The notes: a model not told the origin generated them from the letters alone. 9,568 bases of DNA from an uncultured Lachnobacterium sp. (GCA_900549895.1 URQG01000056.1:1-9568); one strand, 5' to 3'; shown: positions 1 through 7,636, counted from the stretch's first letter. Made by a program: numbers and translations.

Positions 1-3
1 CAA

Positions 4-2196
4 TTAAACAGCGATCAGATGATATAGATAGCTTTTAAAATCACCCGGTTCCGACGGCACCAGTATTCCGGCATTCATAAGGACATCGCCTCCATAACTC
101 TGCTTTGTGCAGTCCTCCACATAATATTCCAGCTTTGGATCAAGTCCCTGAAGGCAGATTCTCCTGCTGTGAAAATTAGGTCTTGCAAAAACACATACAA
201 AAGTCATAAGAGCTTCTTTTTTATCCTTTGAAACAACCATATAGCAGTCATAATAATGATTGTCCGCAAATGATGCGATTCTATAATAATCGCCTTCTCT
301 TACAAGATCATTATATTTGTGATACAGCGCAACCTGCTCCTTGATCTGTTCCTGTTCCGTTTTGGCAATCTTTGTAATATCAAGCTCATATCCAAAAGTT
401 CCCGCCAGTGCAACATCCCCGCGAGTCTTAAACGGTGTCACTCTCCCAACGGTATGGTTCGGACAATCCGACACATGAGCTCCCATCGTAGAAAGCGGAT
501 AGATAAGCGCCGTTCCCTCCTGGATTCCCAGTCGTTCAATCGCATCTGTGTCGTCTGAGCACCAGATCTGCGGACTGTAATAAAGCATGCCCGGGTCAAA
601 GCGTGCGCCTCCACCGGAACAGTTTTCCAGTAACAGATCCGGGAAATCATGGATCAGTCTCTCCTGCATCTCATAGACACCTAACACATAACGGTGGGCA
701 AGTTCTCCCTGACGGTCCGCCGGAAGCATCAGACTTCCCATATCCGTCAGCTGACGGTTCATATCCCACTTGACATAGGCGATATTCGCGCTGCTTAAGA
801 TTGCATGGATCTTATCGTAGATGCAGTCTCTAACTTCCTTGCGGCTTAAGTCCAGCACATACTGATTTCTCGAAAGGGTTCCAACGCGGTCATTTACTGC
901 AATCGCCCAATCCGGATGTTCCTTGTAAAGTTCAGAATCCGGTGAGATCATCTCCGGCTCCATCCAGATTCCAAATTTCAGCCCCAGCTTATTGACTTCA
1001 TCCACTAGGTACTTCAGTCCGCCGGTAATCTTCTCCTCATTGACAAACCAGTCACCAAGACTTGTGCTGTCATCATTTCTGTGACCGAACCAGCCATCAT
1101 CCATAACTAACATCTCGATTCCGTGCTTTGCAGCGGTTCTTGCAATGTCCAGAAGTTTCTCTGTATCGAAATCAAAATACGTTGCTTCCCAGTTGTTGAT
1201 CAGGATCGGACGCTTCTGATTGCGATACTTGCTTCGGATCAGATGATTCCGATAGAAATCATGGAAGTTGCGTGTCATGGTTCCAAGTCCATCCGCCGAA
1301 TAAGTAAGTACCACTTCCGGTGTGTCAAATGCATCGCCACTTTCTAACTTCCATCCAAAATCCGCCGGATGAATTCCCATCACCGCACGGATACTGTCAA
1401 ACTGGCTTTTTTCCAACTGTGCAATAAAATTTCCGGAATAAATAAAATGCATCGCATATACTTCCCCCGTGGTCTGTGTGGCGTTCTTTGTCATCCATGC
1501 CATAAACGGATGCTCCTGATGGGAAGATTCTCCCTTGATACTGCCGACACTCGTCTTGCCGTATCCGATTGGGCGGCGATCCATCTGACGCTCACGCGCC
1601 CATGATCCGTGGAGCGTAAGCATCTCGTAATCATTGTCGTCCATATCCAGACACGCAGATAACGCCTTGGTCAGGTAGATTGGCTTCTCATCCTGGTTGC
1701 AGATATGTACACTTCGCGTAATCATATCTGTATCTTCAAATACCGTATAATAGAGATCCACATTGACGTTCAGCACCGAATCTGTGCAGTGAATAATCAA
1801 AGTCTCTGCATTCCTGTCCCGATCAAAGGAAGACGGGAGTCCTGCAAGAAGTGGTTTCTCCTTCGTAATCTCATACGATACATACGTCGTAAAGATGGCA
1901 TGCTGACCTTCTACGGTCGTTACCGCGATCACACTCTCTCTGTAATCTCCGACTCCGTTTCCGGAATATTCAAATGGGAACGTGTCATAAAAGGAACAGC
2001 GCTCTCTGTTATTCTCCGAAGGTACATACGGAGGTTCTCCAACACGAAGAAGATAACGCATATCCTGCGGGCGGATGCGTTTGCCATAATATACGTGACC
2101 GACGTACGTTCTCTTGTCTGCAAGTCCGATCACATAACTGGTATGCTCTGTCACAAGGTGAAACAGGTCTAATTTCTCATCAAATACAATGCTCAT
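4..2196 (-). CDS. GH36 alpha-galactosidase, cytoplasmic
   Basis: This 730-residue enzyme removes terminal alpha-1,6-galactose from oligosaccharides such as galactomannan fragments, melibiose or raffinose. It has the full GH36 layout: an N-terminal beta-sandwich domain (about 1-325), a TIM barrel (about 330-650) and a small C-terminal beta domain. The catalytic nucleophile is D478 in KWDMNR and the acid/base is D548 in CSDDTD. Substrate-binding motifs NNWEATYF (W336), DDGWFG (D366, D367) and ENCSGGG (C526) are intact. As I remember it, these positions coincide with the numbering of the Geobacillus AgaA/AgaB enzymes, so the length is standard and the start is probably right. There is no signal peptide. 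It is the last visible gene of the leftward operon. Its ATG lies one base after the TAG of the preceding gene, and its GGAG ribosome site (2204-2207) is inside that gene, so translation is probably coupled. The family is certain; the natural substrate is inferred from the GH113 neighbour. Confidence 0.96.
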   Translation of the reverse strand: MSIVFDEKLDLFHLVTEHTSYVIGLADKRTYVGHVYYGKRIRPQDMRYLLRVGEPPYVPSENNRERCSFYDTFPFEYSGNGVGDYRESVIAVTTVEGQHAIFTTYVSYEITKEKPLLAGLPSSFDRDRNAETLIIHCTDSVLNVNVDLYYTVFEDTDMITRSVHICNQDEKPIYLTKALSACLDMDDNDYEMLTLHGSWARERQMDRRPIGYGKTSVGSIKGESSHQEHPFMAWMTKNATQTTGEVYAMHFIYSGNFIAQLEKSQFDSIRAVMGIHPADFGWKLESGDAFDTPEVVLTYSADGLGTMTRNFHDFYRNHLIRSKYRNQKRPILINNWEATYFDFDTEKLLDIARTAAKHGIEMLVMDDGWFGHRNDDSTSLGDWFVNEEKITGGLKYLVDEVNKLGLKFGIWMEPEMISPDSELYKEHPDWAIAVNDRVGTLSRNQYVLDLSRKEVRDCIYDKIHAILSSANIAYVKWDMNRQLTDMGSLMLPADRQGELAHRYVLGVYEMQERLIHDFPDLLLENCSGGGARFDPGMLYYSPQIWCSDDTDAIERLGIQEGTALIYPLSTMGAHVSDCPNHTVGRVTPFKTRGDVALAGTFGYELDITKIAKTEQEQIKEQVALYHKYNDLVREGDYYRIASFADNHYYDCYMVVSKDKKEALMTFVCVFARPNFHSRRICLQGLDPKLEYYVEDCTKQSYGGDVLMNAGILVPSEPGDFKSYLYHLIAV

Positions 2197-2197
2197 C

Positions 2198-2932
2198 CTA
2201 GTTCTCCAAAACTTTCTCTATAAACTTTACAGCAAGGTCGCTATCTTTTAATCCCTCTGCCAGTCCGACGACGCAGGAATCTTTGTACCATCCTGTCTCT
2301 TTCGCCCACGCATTCTGCTTCAGTGTGATGCCAATCGGGTATTCCTTTCCAGTCTCTGCACTCTTGACACAGACCAGATCCTCTTTGTATTTTTCCAATA
2401 CTTCATCCGGAAGATAATCGCGGATGTCTGCCAGATAATCAAACTCTCCCAGCGAATAGAAGAAGTCGTAATCTGAGAAAAACACATCCACAGATCCTGT
2501 CATAAACCGGCTTTGGATCATCTGAATACTCTCTACAGATGCGCTGTCATCCGGATTTGTTGTCGCGCCCAGATCACAGCTGACAAGCACCGTATTCTCT
2601 TTCGGATCCAAACCGTTTTCCGTCAGAAAATCCGTATAATAGGACTCTTCCGATGCCGGATTGTTCTCCGACTGCACGGCGTTGACCGCCATAATCTGTA
2701 ACGCTATATTTTTCTGCGTCACATAATGGATGACCACATAACCGACTACTGCGATCAGAACGAGTGCAATCACGGTCTGCAGTCCGTAATACTGGAGCAG
2801 ATACCATGCCTTGTCTTTTCCGTGCAGTTCCTTTATTTTTTCCCGTTCTGTCTTTGGCACAGTCTTCTTATAAAGAATACTGTCTTCACTTGCCCGTGAA
2901 CGATCCGGCATTACATTCTTCTGATCATCCAT
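2198..2932 (-). CDS. Single-pass membrane protein with possible solute-binding-protein-like outer domain; function unknown
   Basis: I do not recognise a named family for this 244-residue protein. It has a charged cytoplasmic N-terminus (1-48) with a KIKELHGKDKAWYLLQYYG stretch, which resembles the start of many uncharacterised Lachnospiraceae membrane proteins. One hydrophobic helix follows (about 51-70) and then a roughly 170-residue acidic outer domain. Parts of that domain look like extracellular solute-binding proteins: a 'GSVDVFFSDYDFF' strand-helix, a 'YLADIRDYLPDEVLEKY' segment, a short 'EYPIGI' strand, and a C-terminal 'VVGLAEGLKDSDLAVKFIEKVL' helix. At this size it could hold only a reduced binding-protein fold, and there is no lipobox. 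It has an AGGAG site (2940-2944) and lies 14 bases after the mutase gene and one base before GH36, so it is clearly in that operon. It might be an anchored sugar sensor or accessory binding protein. The membrane topology is well supported; the fold assignment is tentative. Confidence 0.85.
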   Translation of the reverse strand: MDDQKNVMPDRSRASEDSILYKKTVPKTEREKIKELHGKDKAWYLLQYYGLQTVIALVLIAVVGYVVIHYVTQKNIALQIMAVNAVQSENNPASEESYYTDFLTENGLDPKENTVLVSCDLGATTNPDDSASVESIQMIQSRFMTGSVDVFFSDYDFFYSLGEFDYLADIRDYLPDEVLEKYKEDLVCVKSAETGKEYPIGITLKQNAWAKETGWYKDSCVVGLAEGLKDSDLAVKFIEKVLEN

Positions 2933-2946
2933 ATGTTTTCTCCTGT

Positions 2947-4674
2947 TTATTCTCCTGCGTATGCAAGCATTGCTGCGCGGAGTTCATCAAGCTTCTTTTC
3001 CGAATCTGCGATATCACTTCCAACAACACCGAAGTAGAATTTGATCTTCGGCTCTGTTCCTGACGGGCGCACGCAGCACCATGCATTGTCGGAAAGTTCA
3101 TAATATAATACGTTACTGTTCGGAAGTCCGGTCTCTGTTACGGCACCGGTTGCGATCTCAGTTCTTGTATCCTTCTTGTAATCGCGGAGTGCAAGTACCT
3201 CCCAGCTTCCGATTGTTTTCGGCGGGTTGTTACGCATCTCGTTCATCATACTCTGGATCTTCTCGGCTCCGTCCATTCCCTTAAGGGTCATGGTCTCAAG
3301 ACCTTCCTTATAATATCCATACTTCTCGTACAGTGAGATCATCTCGTCCCAAAGCGTCATATTATTGGACTTGCACCATGCTGCAACCTCACAAAGCATC
3401 ATGACTGCAACACATGCATCCTTGTCTCTTGCATAGGTACCCGCAAGGCATCCATAGCTTTCCTCAAGGCCAAATACATATTCATAAGAGTTCTGCTGCT
3501 CGAAGAATTTGATCTGCTCACCGATATACTTAAATCCGGTTAACACCTCGATCAGCTTCACGCCATATGCTTTCGCGATCGCTTTTGCCATATCGGTTGT
3601 AACAATTGTCTCAACCAATGCCCCATTTGCCGGAAGCGTACCGTTTGCTTTCTTCTCTCTCAAAATATACTCTGCGATCAGCATTCCCGACATATTTCCG
3701 GTAAAGCTTACATATTCCCCACTCTTCGTATCTTTTGCATATACGCCGAGTCTGTCTGCATCCGGATCCGTCGCGAGCACGATATCCGCATCCACTTCTT
3801 TGGCAAGTTTTAAAGCCAGTTCAAAAGCCTTCGGCGACTCTGGGTTCGGATATGCTACCGTCGGGAAGTTTCCGTCCGGAAGCTCCTGCTCCTTGACAAC
3901 ATAAACGTTCTCGAAACCGAGTTCCTTTAACACTCTGCGGACCGGAAGATTTCCTGTTCCGTGAAGCGGTGTATAAACGATTTTGATATCCTTAGCCATC
4001 GCCTTAATGATCTCCGGATGAATGGACTGCTTCTTTAATTCTTCCATATAACGGTCATCTATCTCTTTTCCGATCGTATGATACAGACCTGCATTCTCCG
4101 CCTCTGCACGCTCCATCGTCTTAACCTGCGCAAAGTCAGTCACTTTTGCAACTTCCGCAAGAATATTCCTGTCATGCGGAGGTGTGATCTGTGCGCCATC
4201 CTCCCAGTACACTTTATATCCGTTATATTCACGTGGATTGTGGCTTGCCGTAATCACGATGCCCGCAATGCATCCCAATTCCCGAACGGAAAAAGAAAGC
4301 TCCGGTGTCGGTCTGAGTGACTCAAATCGATAGGTTTTAATTCCATTTGCATTCAGGCAGAGTGCTGCCTCATCAGAAAATTCCTTTGACATAATTCTCG
4401 AATCATAAGCGATTGCAACACCTTTGTCCTGTCCGTTCTGGGAGATAATATAATTGGCCAGCCCCTGTGTTGCCTGACGCACGGTGTAAATGTTCATTCG
4501 ATTGATTCCTGCGCCGATTACCCCTCTTAATCCACCGGTACCAAATTCAAGCTGACGATAAAAGCGATCCTTAATCTCCTCGTCGTTCCCCTCAAGACTA
4601 CGCAATTCTTTCTTGGTATCCTCATCAAAATAACTGTCTGTACACCATTTGGTGTATTCATCCATATAGCTCAT
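2947..4674 (-). CDS. Phospho-sugar mutase (alpha-phosphoglucomutase/phosphomannomutase, PgcA-like)
   Basis: This enzyme interconverts hexose-1-phosphate and hexose-6-phosphate through a phosphoserine intermediate. The 575 residues match the usual length of Firmicutes PgcA-type enzymes. All four alpha-D-phosphohexomutase signatures are present: the active-site serine loop TASHNP (S144), the metal-binding loop DPDADR (D303, D305, D307), the sugar-recognition loop GLEES (402-406) and the C-terminal phosphate-binding loop RPSGTEPK (536-543). There is no signal peptide, so it is cytoplasmic. The ATG at 4674 is supported by an AAGGAG site (4683-4688) eight bases upstream and by a promoter at 4703-4730. 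It is the first gene of a unit that continues into the membrane protein and GH36. In a mannan-type locus it could convert mannose-1-phosphate, made by GH130 phosphorylases, to mannose-6-phosphate. Equally, it could be the general glucose-phosphate mutase: sequence motifs alone do not separate glucose from mannose preference in this family. Confidence 0.95.
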   Translation of the reverse strand: MSYMDEYTKWCTDSYFDEDTKKELRSLEGNDEEIKDRFYRQLEFGTGGLRGVIGAGINRMNIYTVRQATQGLANYIISQNGQDKGVAIAYDSRIMSKEFSDEAALCLNANGIKTYRFESLRPTPELSFSVRELGCIAGIVITASHNPREYNGYKVYWEDGAQITPPHDRNILAEVAKVTDFAQVKTMERAEAENAGLYHTIGKEIDDRYMEELKKQSIHPEIIKAMAKDIKIVYTPLHGTGNLPVRRVLKELGFENVYVVKEQELPDGNFPTVAYPNPESPKAFELALKLAKEVDADIVLATDPDADRLGVYAKDTKSGEYVSFTGNMSGMLIAEYILREKKANGTLPANGALVETIVTTDMAKAIAKAYGVKLIEVLTGFKYIGEQIKFFEQQNSYEYVFGLEESYGCLAGTYARDKDACVAVMMLCEVAAWCKSNNMTLWDEMISLYEKYGYYKEGLETMTLKGMDGAEKIQSMMNEMRNNPPKTIGSWEVLALRDYKKDTRTEIATGAVTETGLPNSNVLYYELSDNAWCCVRPSGTEPKIKFYFGVVGSDIADSEKKLDELRAAMLAYAGE

Positions 4675-4702
4675 TCCGGTTTCTCCTTCTCGTTTTTCTT
4701 TC

Positions 4703-4730
4703 AGTATATCATATTTTAGTCTTTTGTAAA
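4703..4730 (-). promoter_or_regulatory. Sigma-A promoter of the mutase-membrane protein-GH36 unit
   Basis: On the minus strand the sequence reads TTTACA (4730-4725), a 16-base spacer, then TATACT (4708-4703). Each hexamer is one base from the consensus, and the -10 box is preceded by TGA, giving an extended -10 element. Transcription should start near 4696, leaving a short leader that contains the AAGGAG ribosome site. This is the best promoter in the window, and it separates mutase expression from the upstream GH113-ABC pair. Confidence 0.75.
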
Positions 4731-4733
4731 TGC

Positions 4734-4767
4734 ATTTTAGCTTAATTTTAGCTTGATTTTACACTTG
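4734..4767. repeat. Tandem 11-bp repeats (A-tract phased) upstream of the mutase promoter
   Basis: The plus strand carries ATTTTAGCTTA (4734-4744), ATTTTAGCTTG (4745-4755) and a degenerate third unit ATTTTACACTTG (4756-4767). On the minus strand the core TAAAAT recurs at steps of 11 and 11 bases, and once more 21 bases further on, inside the promoter spacer. The repeats end four bases upstream of the -35 hexamer. Units of one helical turn on one DNA face suggest an UP element or curved DNA, or a tandem operator of the kind bound by OmpR/PhoB-type regulators. Which of these applies cannot be told from sequence alone. Confidence 0.6.
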
Positions 4768-4776
4768 TTTCTATAG

Positions 4777-6582
4777 TTAAATTTGCATTCGCTGCATCTC
4801 ATAAAATGCGCCTTTTTTCTCTATCAATTCCTCATAGGTACCAATTTCCGCAATGCCACCATTTTCTACTACCGCAATGCGATCCGCATCCCGGATCGTT
4901 GACAGACGATGTGCAACGATCAGCGTCGTTCTGTCATGTGCAAGATTGTGTGTTGCTTCCTGAATCTGTTTCTCGGATATCGTATCCAACGCAGAGGTTG
5001 CCTCATCTAAAATAAGAATCTTCGGATTACGCACAAAGGCTCGTGCGATGGAAATTCTTTGTCGCTGTCCGCCGGAAAGATTTCCTCCGTGTTCCTGAAT
5101 CCGGGTATCAAGACCGTCCGGAAGCGTATCAATCATTTCCTTCAGATTCGAAGCGATCAAAACCTGCTGCAACTGCTCATCGGTAATATCATCAAGACCA
5201 TAGGTGATATTATCCCTGATCGTACCGGAAAACAAAATGGATGTCTGCGGAACCACCGCGATATGTTTTCGATAACTGTTGAGATTCAGTTTCGTAATAT
5301 CATTTCCGTCGATTAAGATCTGTCCGCCGGATGGTTTGGAAAATCCGATCACCATATTAAGGATCGTCGATTTGCCGGCTCCGGAAGGACCGACAAACGC
5401 AATCGTCTCCCCCTGCTTAATATGCAGATTCACATGTTCCAATACAGGATGCCCACTGTCCGGATAACAGAATTCCACATCGGAAAAGGCGATATCGCCA
5501 TGCAATTCTTTTAATTTCTTCTTTTTCCGATTGTCCTCCACATCTTCCGCCGTCAGGACATCCCCGATCGAGTGAACCGATTCGAGTCCTTTGGCAACGA
5601 TCGGAATCAGGCTGATAATACTCGATACATTATTTACGATGGAAGAAAAGTAAGTCTGATACATAACCACTTCTCCAACCGTAATTTTTCCTCTGACCGC
5701 AAGGCATCCGGTAAAGCCCAGACAAAGCACCTGAAATACCTGAAATGTCACCCAGCTGATGGACGAAAAATACGTCTGTACCATATCAAGCTGCAGACCT
5801 TTTGTTGCAACCTGTTTCAGTTGGGTCTGCATGCGGGATGTTTCCTTTTTTTCCAACGCATGCGCTCTGGTCACCGGAATCATCTCAACCATTTCCATAA
5901 CCTGTACCGAAGTCTCTTCCATCTCCTGTCTGAAATCAGAATTATACCGCTTGATCCTGCCGCGGAAGAAAGCCATGATCAGTACCGCAAGCGGAACCGT
6001 TGCTCCAAAAAAAGCAAACACAATGCGGTCCTTCGTCAAAACGATTCCGAGAGCGACAACCACATTTAATAAAATAGAGAGCATCGTAATAAAAATCTGC
6101 GAGGAAAGTGTCTCAACCTGCTCCACATCCCTCATAATCTTGGACTGAAGCCGTCCGGATTCCATCTCTTTATGATATGCAATGGAAAGCTGCTGCAGCT
6201 TTCTTACCAGCGCACTCCGGAGATCTTTCTCCACATTTCGTATCGTCTTTGCATAAAGCCACGTATGAATGTAATTCGTCAGAATATTCTGTAGTACCAT
6301 AACAATCATAAACGCTGCATTCAGCCAGATTGTGCGTATGGCGCCATCCGGTCGCTTTGTCGCCGCATCAATAATATTGGCAGTCACGATTGGGAGAATC
6401 CAGACCGGAGAATGTTTGCAGACAAAAAATACAACGGACCAGAACAATTCCATATAATGTCCGCGATACAACAAAATCAACGTTTTCAGACTGCTATTGC
6501 GGTTTCTGCGAAACAACTCCGCATAATCATTTTCCGTTTGCTCACGTTCAATCGCCTGTTCGTATTTATCCTTCATATGCAC
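4777..6582 (-). CDS. ABC exporter half-transporter (fused membrane and ATPase domains)
   Basis: This 601-residue protein is a type I exporter-fold ABC half-transporter that works as a dimer. The membrane domain has about six helices (roughly 45-65, 84-104, 162-182, 187-207, 275-295, 305-330). The ATPase domain (about 363-601) is complete: Walker A GPSGAGKS (398-405), Q-loop Q446, signature LSGGQ (502-506), Walker B ILILDE (D526, E527), D-loop SALD and switch H558. The listed start is a GTG whose G is the last base of the GH113 TAG stop. An ATG two codons downstream (first base 6576) is also possible. The AAGGAG site at 6588-6593 is 5 bases from the GTG and 11 from the ATG, which slightly favours GTG. 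No partner half-transporter is nearby, so a homodimer is likely. Its substrate is unknown; drug, lipid or peptide exporters share this architecture. Confidence 0.94.
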   Translation of the reverse strand: MHMKDKYEQAIEREQTENDYAELFRRNRNSSLKTLILLYRGHYMELFWSVVFFVCKHSPVWILPIVTANIIDAATKRPDGAIRTIWLNAAFMIVMVLQNILTNYIHTWLYAKTIRNVEKDLRSALVRKLQQLSIAYHKEMESGRLQSKIMRDVEQVETLSSQIFITMLSILLNVVVALGIVLTKDRIVFAFFGATVPLAVLIMAFFRGRIKRYNSDFRQEMEETSVQVMEMVEMIPVTRAHALEKKETSRMQTQLKQVATKGLQLDMVQTYFSSISWVTFQVFQVLCLGFTGCLAVRGKITVGEVVMYQTYFSSIVNNVSSIISLIPIVAKGLESVHSIGDVLTAEDVEDNRKKKKLKELHGDIAFSDVEFCYPDSGHPVLEHVNLHIKQGETIAFVGPSGAGKSTILNMVIGFSKPSGGQILIDGNDITKLNLNSYRKHIAVVPQTSILFSGTIRDNITYGLDDITDEQLQQVLIASNLKEMIDTLPDGLDTRIQEHGGNLSGGQRQRISIARAFVRNPKILILDEATSALDTISEKQIQEATHNLAHDRTTLIVAHRLSTIRDADRIAVVENGGIAEIGTYEELIEKKGAFYEMQRMQI

Positions 6583-7526
6583 TAACGCTCCTTCTTCCGA
6601 TAGAATTCATGTACCACACGTTCTGCCGGTTTCGCATAAATTTCGTAATCAAGGTGATTGCTTGCCTGACTCTCCGGATACAGATGATCCGTCCATGACC
6701 AGAGTGCATGTCCGCTTACCCAGGCGCGCTGCGCACAGGCCTCAAACATGGTGCGATACCACTGGGCCTGCCCGTTTAAGTCAACCGGACCACGGACTGT
6801 CCAATCATTCGGGACTGCCGGCGAACCGCTAACGGACATGCAGCCGGTCTCCGCAAAGAAGAATGGTTTATCATATTGCTTTACCACTTTTTCAATACGG
6901 TCAAGCTGATTCTCCCAATCGTCGATCGGATAATATCCGCTCGATGAGATGACGTCCACACAATCCCACCATTTCACATTATGTTCCTGATATTTATCCG
7001 TATTATAAGAGACAAGTCCCTTAAACTCTTTTCGTATTTCTGCAATCGTCTGTCGCCACTCGCGCTCTCTGTGTTCCGACATGACCATCTCGCAGCCCGC
7101 GATATGCATCTGACAGCCCATCTCCTGTGCGATCGCGGCGTAATGGTTCTGAAACTCCATATACGAAGCAAACCAATTGCCCCACTTCGGCTCACAGACA
7201 ACATCCTCATCAAAGAAACTGATATGTGCTCTCCATGTTCCATTCTTACAGTTGGCCGTCGGCTTTAGCGCAACGCGAAGTCCAAGCGAATGCGCATACT
7301 CGATCATCCCCTTTAACTCATCGTCCGTCATCGTCGCCGGAGAAGTATAACAAATCTCTTCCGACTGCGGGGTATCCTGTAATCCGTTCGGCACCAGAAT
7401 CACGAAATTGGCATTCGTGCGTTCCTTCATCGTCCGCAGACTTTCCTTTGTACACTCTTTCGTAAAGCATCCAGCCGGCGCAAACGGTGCAAATGTCACG
7501 CCGCAAATATACTGTAATTTTTCCAT
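6582..7526 (-). CDS. GH113 family beta-mannan-oligosaccharide hydrolase
   Basis: This 314-residue protein is a compact TIM-barrel glycosidase of the GH113 type (clan GH-A). The proposed acid/base is E146 in the 'HIAGCEM' strand end and the proposed nucleophile is E226 in 'FFFAETG'. Their spacing of 80 residues equals, as I recall, that of the Alicyclobacillus mannanase AaManA (E151, E231). Aromatic residues expected for sugar stacking follow (W242, W256, W276, W278). There is no signal peptide or binding module, so it is a cytoplasmic enzyme acting on imported oligosaccharides. A GH113 in Roseburia intestinalis was described as releasing mannose from the reducing end of manno-oligosaccharides, and a similar role is inferred here. 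The ATG has AAAGGAG (7534-7540) seven bases upstream. It is the first gene of the leftward block, faces the AraC regulator, and overlaps the ABC gene by one base. Other clan GH-A activities remain possible. Confidence 0.87.
   Translation of the reverse strand: MEKLQYICGVTFAPFAPAGCFTKECTKESLRTMKERTNANFVILVPNGLQDTPQSEEICYTSPATMTDDELKGMIEYAHSLGLRVALKPTANCKNGTWRAHISFFDEDVVCEPKWGNWFASYMEFQNHYAAIAQEMGCQMHIAGCEMVMSEHREREWRQTIAEIRKEFKGLVSYNTDKYQEHNVKWWDCVDVISSSGYYPIDDWENQLDRIEKVVKQYDKPFFFAETGCMSVSGSPAVPNDWTVRGPVDLNGQAQWYRTMFEACAQRAWVSGHALWSWTDHLYPESQASNHLDYEIYAKPAERVVHEFYRKKER
6588..6593 (-). promoter_or_regulatory. Ribosome binding site deciding the ABC exporter start
   Basis: AAGGAG sits inside the last codons of the GH113 gene. 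It is 5 bases from the GTG that overlaps the GH113 stop codon and 11 bases from an in-frame ATG at 6576. Either start gives the same protein apart from two residues. Confidence 0.65.
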
Positions 7527-7549
7527 AACAGAACTCCTTTATTTCGTTT

Positions 7550-7567
7550 ATTGTATAGATACTATAC
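7550..7567. promoter_or_regulatory. Candidate GH113 promoter -10 and overlapping palindromic operator
   Basis: A perfect dyad, GTATAG-ATA-CTATAC, occupies 7553-7567. On the minus strand a -10-like TACAAT (7555-7550) overlaps its edge, and a second, TATAGT (7566-7561), lies inside it. Neither has a recognisable -35 at 16-18 bases, so GH113 transcription may need an activator such as the divergent AraC protein. A shorter dyad, AACA-G-TGTT (7596-7604), lies further upstream. The dyad is directly visible; its role as an operator is inferred from position. Confidence 0.45.
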
Positions 7568-7580
7568 TCTTTTTTGCCTG

Positions 7581-7609
7581 TTGCAGATAGAACAAAACAG
7601 TGTTAAAAT
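7581..7609 (+). promoter_or_regulatory. Probable araC-family gene promoter
   Basis: TTGCAG (7581-7586), a 17-base spacer and TAAAAT (7604-7609) form a plausible sigma-A promoter. The -10 box is preceded by TGT, giving an extended -10. The -35 matches only its first three consensus bases. Transcription would start near 7616, about 20 bases before the ATG at 7637. The small dyad at 7596-7604 overlaps this promoter, so a protein bound there could also control the regulator's own expression. Confidence 0.5.
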
Positions 7610-7636
7610 GGTAAAAACCTATTTCGCGAGGGCATT

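Noticed and set aside
1705..2172. A 155-codon plus-strand reading frame opposite GH36.
   Set aside because: It lies entirely antisense to a gene with intact catalytic motifs. It is rich in Arg, Ile, Cys and His with no recognisable domain and has no ribosome site. The same holds for the other antisense frames, such as 3509-3904 and 5572-6069.
4675..4776. An intrinsic terminator between the ABC exporter and the mutase.
   Set aside because: The AGCT palindromes within the repeats give only a weak 4-bp stem with no T-run after it, so read-through from the GH113-ABC pair into the mutase is possible.
7559..7568. TATACT on the plus strand as the araC -10 box.
   Set aside because: No -35 sits at a proper distance upstream. 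The TTGCAG/TAAAAT pair at 7581-7609 is better placed and better spaced.
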